From Lolium rigidum (taxonomy: Eukaryota > Streptophyta > Magnoliopsida > Poales > Poaceae): a stretch of DNA of 64,000 nt. The position numbers and the translations under genes are program-made. The stretch is from assembly GCF_022539505.1 (NCBI RefSeq), contig NC_061508.1, positions 91,925,276 to 91,989,275 of the forward strand. Direction: 5' to 3'. Positions 55,138 to 64,000 of this stretch are shown here, piece by piece. The first letter of the stretch is position 1, and the number at the start of each line of letters is the position of its first letter. The notes beneath the pieces were generated by a model. The model had not been told where the DNA came from, did no database searches, and saw nothing but the letters and a program-made list of their open reading frames with translations.

Positions 55138-58100
55138 CTAGGAGTCAATGATCCCTGACATCATCCTTTTTATCTGGTGAAAACAATGACATATTACCAA
55201 TCAGTAAATCACTTTTTCCTATGAAGTTGTCAGCTAAATACATCTGAAATTGTTGTACCATTGTGTCTACCTAAAAATACCAAATAAAATACATACATTA
55301 TATGACAGATATACATGTAACTTCTTCAATGAGACAATGACGATGTGATGAAAAATCTCACAAAGTACTCATTTGTCGAAGTACTAATCCGATCTATAAT
55401 AAGTGTCGTTGCTTTAGTTCATTTTTTAGTCAAATTTGAAATAAAACCACGACACTTATTATGCATCGGAGGGAGTAGTAAAACTGGGGCAACATAGATC
55501 ATATATCATTACAGAAAAAATAATGTAAATCGTGATTCTCCGATACCTCTTTTTTATTCATTCCAAGGATATCTGTGAGATCATCTATCTGTGAAAGCAA
55601 AATTACAGGAGCGGCTTAAGTTGGTCATATTATTGATAATAGTTACTGATTAATTCTTGTCAAAACTTTCTATCAAGGTATAACGCCTACCTCTTTAAAT
55701 AGCTCCGGTGAGTTCTCACGAAACTCAATTATGTAATTTGCTCTTTTTTCTCCAATGCCCTAGACATTCACAGACAGTTAGTAAGAGAAAATTAATCTGA
55801 TGTGCAATTATAAAGATCCTGAGCACACCTTTAAGCTTTTTAATTCCTCCCTGCAAATGTATATACAAACATGAATTAGATAAGCAGCAACAGACTCAAA
55901 TAGTTGATAAGTCTGGATTGTACTCACTTAGTAGCACTGTTCAGAAAAGTCAAGCACTCTTGAACTAGAGATTTCTGTGTGAAAAAAATAGAGTTCATCA
56001 AGAAAACTCAATGAACATGTATGTATGCTAAGGATGTGCAAAGCAAGTGATAAACAAGTAACCTTGATCCCGGTGCTGCGAGCCTTAAATGAGTTACTTG
56101 CAACTTCTCCTTGCTCATACTTCAAGTGCCTCACAGGAGTTTTTGGTTCAGGTACATCTCTGTTGATCGGTTGGACATATTCCATGCCTACTTTTTGTGG
56201 CGTTTCCATGCCTACTTTTTGTGTTGTTATGCTCAATGGACGGGCGCTAAGAACCTTCAATGAGTTTGATATCTCTCTCAGGCGGTCACTAAGCTTTGGA
56301 GATTGTTTATTAACATTGACCAGAGTCTTCTCGACAAGGACATCTGGAGGTCATGTTCTATTGTCAACTAACAGGACATCTAGAAACTTGCCAAAAAAAA
56401 AAAAATACTAAGAATTGTGTTTTACCAGGTACATTAGAATAACAGCTCTCACCCAAGTCTGTACATGAACTTGCTGCATGCAAACCTGATAACGAATAGT
56501 CCTGAATAAAAAGACAAGGAAGATATTTGTTTATGATACATAATACATAACTATTAAAAAAAAAAGGTCTCCGGGCCATGTACCTCTTCCTCCATACTAC
56601 TTGAGACCACCTTTTGTGTTTTAAATGATACATCATCTAAAGTATTGCTTGCTTTATCAAATCTCTGCATATTGCATCGAACATATCACAATCATCATTC
56701 ACAAGGTCAACATATATCTAGTGACGCTACACTACCGAAAAGAAACCAAAATACCTCGTCTGTTGATGGAGCCTGGATTTCAATGCCTCTTGATGATTGT
56801 ACCTCCTGCAGAATGATACAGTGGAAACAGTATAAATAAAGTAACTAACAACTAATCACAGACAAGTGCATCCACATACTAACCTCGACTTTTACTGCAA
56901 CTGGTGCAACGACTATCGCATCTTCCTACAAAGTTCATAGAGTGGAATTGATTAGTTAGAAATATGCTGACCTTATGAATAATGACTCTCCAGCCATTTA
57001 CCTCTTCCTCCATACTACTTGAGACCACCTTTTGTATTTCAGATGATACAATATCTAAAACATCGCTTTTATCAAATCCCTGCATATTGCGCCAAACATA
57101 TCAGCATTATTTTCATAAGGTCATCATATATCTAGTGACTACCAAAAAGAACCAAAGTACCTCATCTGTTGATGGAGCATGAATTTCAATGCCTCGTGAT
57201 GATTGGTCCTGCAGAATGATGCAGTGGAAACAGTATAAATAAAGTAAGTTACAAATAACCAATCACACACAAGTGCATCTGCATACCAACCTCAAATTTT
57301 ACTGCAACTGGTGCAACGACCATCGTATCTTCCTAGAAAGTTCATAGAGCGGAATTTATTGGTTAGAAAAATGATAATAGCAACTTTAACACATGCATAT
57401 TACCTGCGTGGAACATTGCAACAAACAATCAACTAATATGCTTAGGTATTTACCTTTGATGAATTGGTGCTCGGACATAACAAGGTACTGTACAACAAAA
57501 ACACAAGTTATTTGCATAATAATAGAGGGTGCATAAGATTTTTTCTAGAGTTAATGAATAGTGTCGTACCTTCCACTCATTTTAGAATTTTCATCTTTTT
57601 GCTTCATTTTAATAGAAGTAGAGAGCGGATTTTTCGTTGAACGCACAATTGGTTGAGACCTTTCATGACATAAATAAAAATCACACAATTTTAGTCAAGA
57701 GCCAATCTCAAATAAATTACCAGCCTTTTGCGGGTTTAATGAAGTGGTACCTTCCACTCATTGTGGGTTTAGCATCCTTATGCTTCATTTTGATTTGAGT
57801 AGGGAGCACACTTTCAGATTTTCTTGCTGAATGCATGATTGGCTGAGACCTTGTAAGGAATAAAAAAACGTTATTAACACAAGTGCCTACCTCAAAGCTG
57901 TTATTACCCAGATTAGAATGCAACCTCTTATTGGCAATGGGTGTTCGACATGTTTTTGCCGCGCTGTTATTCCATTGCGGTCGGTCATGCTTTAGTACAG
58001 GGTTTGGTTGGAGTATAGAAGTAAGGAATGGCCTTGATGAGTTTTTGGGATTTGCAGATAAGTTAACATTTTTCTTTTTGGAACTTGTAACACTCATGGA

Positions 58101-60143
58101 TCTGCTGTTTTGTTGATTGGCCACCTGACTCGAGCGAGCAGCCAAGCTAAGAGTAGAAACTGCATCTTGGCAGGAAATTTCATCCTGCATCGACCATGAA
58201 GAGATAAAAGCAGATTAAAATTGGGTAGTTACAGTTGCCATGTATTAATTCCAACAGGTAGGATGGCATAACATAAAGGAGAACATAGAAAATAGCCACA
58301 CGTAATGGTAGCTGAACATATGTTGTACAACATCTTCTGTTTACAGGTAGCAACTAAGAATTGATCATAATCATCTGTCTTCTCAATAAAAGGAGTTCTT
58401 ACAAATATCTACAACTTGCATTCAGGACTAAGTTGACACATGGTCTTTGCAATATTAAAACACCATTTATTTATTTTTGGTGCATCTCATAGCAAAATAA
58501 AGTCATACGAGATGCTAAGTAACTTACCAAACAGGCGATCAGCACAGCCCCACTTGTCTTGCATAAAGAATCTTGCAAAATACGAGTAACTTTGCTCTGC
58601 CTATAGGGTACAAAGCTCTGGTTGCTATTCAGCGCTTTCACTACATTCATCAAGGCATACATTGTCTTGTTACTGTTCGATAGAGCAGCCACTCCACCAT
58701 TACCCTTCTGCTTGGGATCTACATAGCCTAATGCAAGAACCAAAACATAAGGCATTATCAAAGAATATGTGAGCGAGCCAATGCCTGAGGTGCACGCATG
58801 AGAAGAACAAACCTGTCAAGTTGAGAAAGTTCATCTTAGCTACATCACATTCTTTGCCTTCCCGATCAAAGCTAGAGATGTGCATAATCAGCCCCTGGTG
58901 CCCCCTAGTGTGTAACAGGGTAGGAGCTTTACTTGGTTGTTGTTTATTCTGAGTGCTTCTGAAACAGCTCAACTGTGTGAAATCCTCTATCGATTTCACA
59001 GGAACCTGCAAAGAAAAACAAAATCCCTTAATATAATTTAATCACCACTTGGTTGTAATGCGACAGGTGAATTGCATGGGAATGTAGTATGAGTCAGGTA
59101 TCAATAAAGCTTTTCTAAGTCTATTTTGGTATTGCCTGTGGAAAAAAAAAGGAGGTTACTTCCTATGTCTATATATGTTGATGCTTAGGATGTGCTAAAA
59201 CAATTATTGACCGTAGTATCAGGCATCGATTAAGCTATTCTAAGTCTAATTTGCTGCTCTCTGTTAAAAAAAAAAAAGAGAGGCTGATTTTGTTAGAGCA
59301 GAGCAGCATGAGTAATGTACTACCTTGGAGAGCCCCTTGAGATTAGTCTTTCCCTGGGAGTCTTCCAGCACAGTAACCTCTTGGTCCTTGGGCTCCAACA
59401 GATCAAAGACGTGGGTGTCCTGCAGCACGTGGTAAGACGAGACTAGGACAGCGCCGCCAATGCTTTTGCAGAATTGGAGGATTTGCTCCATCGCCATGGT
59501 GACCAATCCCGGCTGATCCTGTGACCCCTGAAATGCGCGTTAGCAGAGTGAGATGCCTGTCCATTCGCGTGCCCGAGATATTACTAAATGAAACGCAAGA
59601 ACGATGGGGGTGTTACGTACTGCGAACAGGTGATCCTTGGCGGTGGCGGCGCCGCACGCGAGGACGCAGGCGTTGCGGCAGCTGCTGCCGGTGGCACCAT
59701 CGAGCAGACGATGGATGAGGGGACTGACCTCGTTGAGGAATACGTGATGGTTGGTCTCGTCTTGGAGGTAGCACCAGTCGAGCCTGTGTTCCTCCTTGCG
59801 CGTGTTGGGGCCTCTCCTGCAACGAAGTCAAGATCAATTCTTGAACTTGAATCATCTATCTGGGATGGCTAATTTTGCCTAGGCGGGTTAACGGAATAAG
59901 GAATTCGATAGATTACCCTTGCGAAGAAGAAGAGGAAGAGAAAGTAGTTGCGGCGGCGGTGAAGGAGAGGAGCGCGGCCGCGTCGGAGGAGCGAGGGTCG
60001 CCGCCGCCACGCGTAGCAGCGACCTGGAACGAATTAGCAGCCGTCGTTGATGTGGGAGCAGCAGGATCAGAAACAGGGGGGCAGATCCTGGCGATGACCC
60101 TGACGCCGCCTCCGACGGCTCCCGCCGCCGCCGCCGCCTCCAT
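55138..60143 (-). CDS. Kinesin-10-like protein (KIF22/KID type) with degenerate nucleotide site
   Basis: 22 exons in minus order: 60143-59917, 59816-59621, 59527-59324, 59005-58813, 58727-58528, 58184-57891, 57842-57751, 57659-57570, 57487-57454, 57332-57291, 57208-57161, 57079-57002, 56925-56884, 56805-56755, 56664-56584, 56501-56426, 56343-56063, 55974-55928, 55850-55829, 55759-55691, 55588-55547, 55173-55138; 2445 nt, 814 aa. The motor domain begins VRVIARICPP, contains QPGLVTMAMEQIL and DLLEPKDQEV and ends SFVPYRQSKVTRILQDSL. The C-terminus has a helix-hairpin-helix of the KIF22 kind (GIGEKRANYIIEFRE, IDDLTDILGM). The P-loop reads GAATAKDH instead of GxxGxGKT, switch I reads HTRGHQGL instead of NxxSSRSH, and switch II NLTGYVD instead of DLAGxE. 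The protein may therefore bind microtubules or DNA without ATP-driven movement. The tail contains duplicated exons. KIN-10B/C is the likely class; function is inferred. Confidence 0.85.
55382..55477. mobile_element. Stowaway MITE in the last kinesin intron
   Basis: TACTAATCCGATCTATAATAAG is mirrored by the complement of CTTATTATGCATCGGAGGGAGTA, and GTGTCG/CGACAC extend the arms. The 96-bp unit lies between exons 21 and 22, bordered by TA. Confidence 0.8.
56584..57332 (-). repeat. Tandemly duplicated three-exon cassette in the kinesin gene
   Basis: Exons 10-12 (57332-57291, 57208-57161, 57079-57002) and exons 13-15 (56925-56884, 56805-56755, 56664-56584) are copies of each other with a period of about 410 bp, introns included. 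Protein pairs are EDTMVVAPVAVKFE/EDAIVVAPVAVKVE, SSRGIEIHAPSTDE/SSRGIEIQAPSTDE, and GFDK...QKVVSSSMEEE/RFDK...QKVVSSSMEEE. Intron stretches such as GTGGAAACAGTATAAATAAA are also shared. Confidence 0.92.
57570..57842 (-). repeat. Second exon duplication in the kinesin gene (exons 7 and 8)
   Basis: Exon 7 codes PIMHSARKSESVLPTQIKMK and ends MSGR; exon 8 codes SQPIVRSTKNPLSTSIKMK and ends MSGR. Both have the donor AGTGGAAG|GTAC. They are diverged tandem copies about 185 bp apart. Their acceptors differ: copy 1 uses TCTCAG|CC, while copy 2 lacks that AG (TCTCAACC) and uses the AAAG|GTCTCAACC site 7 bp upstream. Confidence 0.8.
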
Positions 60144-60394
60144 CAGATTTCCTCACGATCCGCCTCGATGGGGAATGAATTCTGTAGAGAAGTGCCGTTG
60201 CGAGGAGAGAAAGATTCGAAATTGTTATAGCTGGGGAGCGGAGGGTATCGTCTCGGGGAAGATGGAGCGTGTTCAGATTGTCGGTGGGCCGCCGACCGTT
60301 CAAATCCAGCCCGGCCCGGCCCGGCCCACTAGAGACACCACGGCAATCATCAGACTCGTGTTCCTCCTTCGGCTGCCGCCGCCGCCGAACGACG
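60144..60394. promoter_or_regulatory. Short bidirectional promoter between the kinesin and methyltransferase genes
   Basis: Only 251 bp separate the two start codons, which point away from each other. The segment contains GCCCGGCCCGGCCC repeats (about 60310-60330) and GGGCC/GGCCCA motifs resembling plant site II elements (TGGGCC/GGCCCA), typical of growth- and cell-cycle-linked genes. No TATA box is evident. Confidence 0.6.
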
Positions 60395-61296
60395 ATGGAC
60401 GAGGAGCCGGAGCCGGCGGTGGTGATGGGCGCGTACGGCGGGCCTGCCCGGCCGGTGGAGACCGCGGCGGGGGAGACGATGCTGCTCTGGTCCCTCGGCA
60501 ACCCGGCCTCCCACCGCCCCAACGCCTTCGTCCGGCACGGCGCGGGCGCGCTCGCCATCGACGCCTGCGGGCGCCGCCTGACGCTGCACCAGTCCCCGTC
60601 CAACTTCAAGGGCGCCTCCGGGGTGACGGGCGCCGTGGTCTGGGACAGCGGCGTGGTGCTGGCCAAGTTCCTGGAGCACGCCGCGGACCGCGGCCTCCTG
60701 GCGGCGCGGGGGCGCGCGCCGTGGAGCTCGGCGCCGGGTGCGGGCTCGTGGGCGTGGTGGCGGCGCTGCTGGGCGCGCGCGTGGTCGCCACCGACCTCCC
60801 CGACCGCCTCAGGCTGCTCCGGAAGAACCTGGAGGAGAACCTCGGCCCCGGCGACGGGGACGCCCGGGTGGCCGAGCTGGTGTGGGGCGAGGACGATGAC
60901 CCCGACCCGGACCTGATGCACCCGGAGCTGCTGCTCGGCTCCGACGTCGTGTACAGCGAGGAGGCGGTGGACGACCTGCTCGCCACCCTCAGCCTGCTCG
61001 CCGGACAGAACACCACCGTCCTGCTCGCCGGAGAGCTCCGCAACGGTGAGCAATCCCTCTATGTTCTGATTTGGCTTCTCGCAGTACAGCAAGTAATTTG
61101 ATGAGGGTGCTCTGCTCGGAAACCAACAGACGTGGTGCTGGAGTGCTTCCTGGAGGCGGCCATGGAGGAGTTCGTGATCGGGTGCATCGAGCAGGAGCAG
61201 TGGCACCCCGACTTCCGCACCAACCGCGTCGCCATCTTCATCCTCGTCAAGAAGAAACCACTGTCACCCGAGTCATCCGATCTTAACTGTTTCTGA
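60395..61296 (+). pseudogene. METTL21-type protein methyltransferase (Methyltransf_16), one-base frameshift
   Basis: Members of this seven-beta-strand family use SAM to methylate lysines of chaperones and translation factors. Two exons, 60395-61045 and 61130-61296, joined by a consensus intron (AACG|GTGAGC ... CAACAG|ACG). The N-terminal frame (MDEEPEPAVV) runs through TGAVVWDSGVVLAKFLEHA. Near 60700-60715, in a GC run, the reading must change frame to reach the SAM motif I (VELGAGCGLVGVVAALLG), motif II acid (VVATDLP), the DxxY-type motif (LLGSDVVYSEEAVDDLL) and the C-terminal NRVAIFILVKKK. The joined length is 818 nt, one short of 819, so one base is missing. All motifs on both sides are otherwise intact, so a sequencing error in the GC run, or a very recent mutation, is likely. 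If real, the product would be truncated before the SAM site. Confidence 0.85.
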
Positions 61297-61699
61297 CTCC
61301 ATTTCAGAACGAAATACAGTAGTACTACCGCTAATCTGCTTCTTGGAACAGATTAACAACGATATTGTGATTTGTGAAACCACTATGGTTTGACCATGCG
61401 TAGCGTAGGCCTCCCTTCTTCTACCAAGCAGTGTGGCTGTTTTAAACCTGGAACGAAATGGCCGTGGCAACGTTTGTGCTGGTCAATCTGATGCAGTAAC
61501 TCAGAATTGTTGTTGGTAGCCTGCTAGCCCAGCATGTCTATACTTCTGTAGATTGGTGGATAATGCCGTCCAAGTTGGAGTATTTATGTACGGAAAGATC
61601 CTGTACCTTCTGCTTGATGCTATCTAAAGTTGGAGATTGGGCAATTGTACAATTAATTGTGCTGATATCCTTCATGGTTTCCTCAAAAACCTTCTTGAT
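61297..61699. other. Methyltransferase 3' flank
   Basis: Mostly the 3' UTR and flank of the plus-strand methyltransferase gene. No other feature recognised. Confidence 0.45.
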
Positions 61700-61826
61700 G
61701 ATGGGCTCGACTGGGCCACCCTGGTTGAGTCTACCTCTCTGGCTCTCTCAACTCAACTCAGGCCGCCTCTTTGATCCGCCCTTTCTCCCTTGCTGAAATT
61801 AGAGCTGCCCTGTTCGGTCTCCATGA
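61700..61826 (+). pseudogene. LINE ORF2 fragment (start of RT region), cut by a TIR element
   Basis: Plus frames read DGLDWATLVESTSLALSTQL, then, after a frame change, SLAEIRAALFGLHE. This is the segment before the RT domain of plant L1-type LINEs (usual form FSxEEIxxAVFxL, followed by KAPGPDGF). The sequence stops being LINE-like exactly where the TIR element begins at 61827. Confidence 0.55.
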
Positions 61827-62872
61827 GGCACCGTTTGGATGTTTGTATTGAGGCTTGGTATTGGGTATTGAGACATTCCCAGCCCGAATACCTCAATTTG
61901 AGGCGTTTGGGTGTGCTAGGTATTGACCTGAGGTATTCGGGCTAAATATTGGCACGGGCAGATTGCACTGTCCCGGGCTCCTCCTGAATGTCGAGCCCCA
62001 GACCTGGACATCGCTGGGTATTCGGAGGCGAGCTTTTCTTCCTCGCCCGACTGCATTTTCTCTTATACACCCGAGCGCCTCGAGCGGCGGCCAAGTAAAT
62101 CAGACACCTCCCCTAAGGATCCTCCGCCGACGAGTCTCCCTCTACCTCGCGCGCACCCCGGCTGACTCGGCATCACGCGCCTCTGCAGCGACCTCGCCCG
62201 ATCGCGCTCGACCAACCGGCCGCCTGCACCCGCGCCGCCCGCACGTGCCCTTGCCGGCTGCGCCCTCGGCAGCGCCGTCCTGCACCATCACCGGCTCCAA
62301 CCGCCCGTCCATCTCCATCTGCTGCTGTTGCCCAGCCGCTCGCGTTCTGCTCATTGTTGCCCAGCCGCTCGCATTACCCTGCCAGTTGAAGAAAAGGAAA
62401 GTCAAAGAAACGGGGTGCAGCACATTTTGGATGAAACTTGATGGATTTAGCAAGACACTTATTACTAGTATGGTGCTGTTATCATTTTTGAAGAATTCGA
62501 TTGCTCCTATGAACTGATATTCACTAACTTTTCCATGTTTGTTTCAATTTACAAGATGACGCGACAATTTTATATCAATTTTTATTTGCCATTTATTAAT
62601 TTTTATTATATCACATAATCAAATATATTAGAAACTCACACAAAAAATCGTTTGCAAACATGTATCATGATCATACTCTCATATAAATGCAATACACCAC
62701 TTTGACCATCCAAACAGGATTTGGCATTCTACTAAGGTATCAATTCTAGGTACCAAATATCTATACATCCAAACGGAAATATTGGTAACCATTTCAATGC
62801 AAATGTCCCAGCATATTGATATTACACCGAATGCAATGCCAAGCCCCTCAATACAAACATCCAAACAGAGCC
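61827..62872. mobile_element. Non-autonomous TIR element, about 1.05 kb, with GC-rich core
   Basis: The ends are GGCACCGTTTGGATGTTTGT and the complement of GGCTCTGTTTGGATGTTTGT, each continuing ATTGAGG, so the TIRs match over about 27 bp. The tips resemble Tourist/Harbinger MITEs. The flanks are TGA and TAT, so no clean duplication is seen. The core (61950-62400) is GC-rich with Arg/Pro-rich ORFs (184 aa at 61963-62517), suggesting a captured gene fragment rather than a transposase. Confidence 0.65.
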
Positions 62873-62875
62873 TAT

Positions 62876-63336
62876 AGACATTGGCACTTAACAATGCTTC
62901 AAACGGAATGTGATTTAATGTGAAAAGTAATGAAGTTGATTAATTTGCATGCCTATTAATTTTGGTAGTACAAATTGACGCTGAATAAATTAAGTGGATC
63001 ACCATTCGATATGCTTCTTATTGGGCTGATCGGGTGTACTCAATTTGATCTCCTAATTTTTTTTAGGCCCGTGGTTAATTAAAATGAATATAAGTTATCG
63101 TAAATTTTTAACTTTTTTTTATCTTAATATAGAATGAACGATAATTGTGAGCTATATTGAGAATACATTTACATCGTGTTAAATTTTAAATTGTGTTGTA
63201 ACATTCTATTCTTAATTTTGTAACCATTTTTCTTAGTTTTATCGTTTATAGACATTGGCTCTTAAAATTGGTTCAAACGGAATGTGATTAAATGTGACAA
63301 GAAATGAAGTTGATTAATTTGCATGCCTACTTGAAT
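62876..63336. repeat. Spaced direct duplication of about 86 bp
   Basis: GACATTGGCACTTAACAATG...CAAACGGAATGTGATTTAATGTG...GAAGTTGATTAATTTGCATGCCTA at 62878-62963 recurs at 63251-63336 with about ten differences. The 290 bp between are AT-rich and non-coding. This suggests an old tandem duplication of a segment of roughly 375 bp. Confidence 0.75.
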
Positions 63337-63389
63337 TATTGTTTTTGAGATAACACCATTATATTATAACAGGCAAGCAAGCCACCTCA

Positions 63390-64000
63390 TTAAAAACCTT
63401 CTAGTCCCCTTCGGTACCATGGTAAGGAAAAGAGTGCGTAAAAAACTTGCTGCCCCGAGTTCACATCATGTACCATTGCTGGCATAATAAAACTAGGAGG
63501 GTCATTATCCCAAAACTCATCAACATGATTAATAAAACTATGCCTAGCTAGCTCATGAGCAACCTGATTTGCCTCCCTATTACAGTGCTCAAACAGAATT
63601 TCTCTGTATCCAGCAGATAAGTTCCTACAATCATCAAAAATGGCTGAAGAAGATGTGGCCGAGAAGCACCCGTTCGCCATTGTTTCGATGACCTGCATAT
63701 TGATTGAATGATTACCTTATTACCTCCTAAGAACTGTGCCAGAGTTAGACCATTGTGTAATGCTTATGCCTCGGCCATAAAAGGATCTGCCACAAAATGA
63801 TTTTTCTTGCAGCTTGCAGCCATGAATTTTCCTTTACAATCCCTGGCTATAGCACCCATGCCTCCTATACCCAACTCGGCATTATAAGCAGCGTCCACGT
63901 TAATTTTTATTGAAACTTTCTTTGGACATACCCATGCTTCCTTCTTGCTCTGTATAATCTTCTTTATTGCTCTCCAATAATTTGTTGCAAGAACCCCGAT
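63390..64000 (-). pseudogene. LINE-type RNase H domain pseudogene, running off the window
   Basis: Minus-strand reading from 64000 gives KKVSIKINVDAAYNAELGIG, GGMGAIARDCKGKFMAAS and PFMAEA, an RNase H fold of the RVT_3 type (catalytic D in NVDAA, E in AEA). An in-frame TAA follows at about 63764-63766, and there is a frame change near 63700. The 102-aa ORF at 63390-63698 continues with METMANGCFSATSS-type sequence and FEHCNREANQVAHELARHS, containing the last catalytic Asn/Asp region. Such domains sit at the C-terminus of plant L1 LINE ORF2 and in many solo copies. The stop and frameshift make it non-functional; the rest lies beyond the window. Confidence 0.75.

Noticed and set aside
55138..60143. 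Calling the kinesin gene a pseudogene because of its degenerate P-loop
   Set aside because: All 22 exons join in phase with consensus splice sites and no internal stop, so it is reported as a coding gene with an unusual motor.
59875..61101. 408-aa plus ORF covering the methyltransferase
   Set aside because: Only its 3' half is in the methyltransferase frame; the first half is antisense to kinesin exon 1 and crosses the promoter. It is open because of high GC, not because it is a gene.
60067..61206. 379-aa minus ORF over the methyltransferase
   Set aside because: Antisense shadow of GC-rich coding sequence.

Overview
This is a nuclear genome window from a grass, most likely a Triticeae cereal or close Pooideae relative (wheat, Aegilops, barley or rye group). 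The reasons are plant genes with many short exons and very GC-rich first exons, many Stowaway/Tourist/Harbinger MITEs, a SINE that looks like the Triticeae Au family, and a gypsy LTR element whose ends (TGATGGCGTG...ACGTATCA) I recognise from Triticeae genomes. From memory, a PEX5, a group I WRKY gene and a CLC gene lie close together on rice chromosome 8, so a Triticeae group 7 origin is plausible; only a synteny search can confirm this.

Layout. 57-8236: complete non-autonomous gypsy LTR retrotransposon on the minus strand (gag-protease only, no pol) with a perfect 5-bp target duplication. 8237-10990: intergenic DNA with a Stowaway MITE and a decayed LINE. 11008-19356 (-): PEX5, 15 exons. 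21034-25122 (+): CSN6, 9 exons, with a hAT-type MITE in an intron. 25481-26162: nested and simple MITEs. 27620-30039 (-): F-box/LRR protein of FBL17 type, 4 exons. 30391-34390: MITEs and a triplicated 3'-flank segment. 34391-35722 (-): intronless P-class PPR protein. 36335-39558: two PIF/Harbinger elements about 50 bp apart, the second with a nearly intact transposase. 39600-42330: GC-rich unclassified DNA and a Harbinger end. 42330-46255 (+): group I WRKY factor. 46958-52109 (-): CLC-f type chloride channel/transporter. 52410-54500: Au-like SINE and a decayed Harbinger Myb-like ORF. 55138-60143 (-): 22-exon kinesin-10-like gene, head to head with 60395-61296 (+), a METTL21-type methyltransferase carrying a one-base frameshift. 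61700-64000: LINE pieces, a 1-kb TIR element, a direct duplication and a LINE RNase H pseudogene running off the end.

The genes do not form a pathway: peroxisomal import, COP9 signalosome, cell-cycle F-box, organellar RNA processing, transcriptional regulation, Golgi anion transport, a kinesin and a protein methyltransferase. Shared features are close spacing (two divergent pairs, one convergent pair) and introns filled with small DNA transposons.

The most unusual objects are: the kinesin-10-like gene, whose P-loop, switch I and switch II are all degenerate and whose tail has grown by tandem exon duplications; the WRKY protein with WRKYGKR instead of WRKYGQK in its N-terminal domain; a PEX5 with 12 WxxxF motifs, partly from a 42-bp in-frame tandem repeat; and the split Harbinger system (transposase at 38 kb, Myb-like partner remnant at 54 kb). 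Exon boundaries were set by hand from GT/AG sites, reading phase and family similarity. All multi-exon models close in frame except the methyltransferase.
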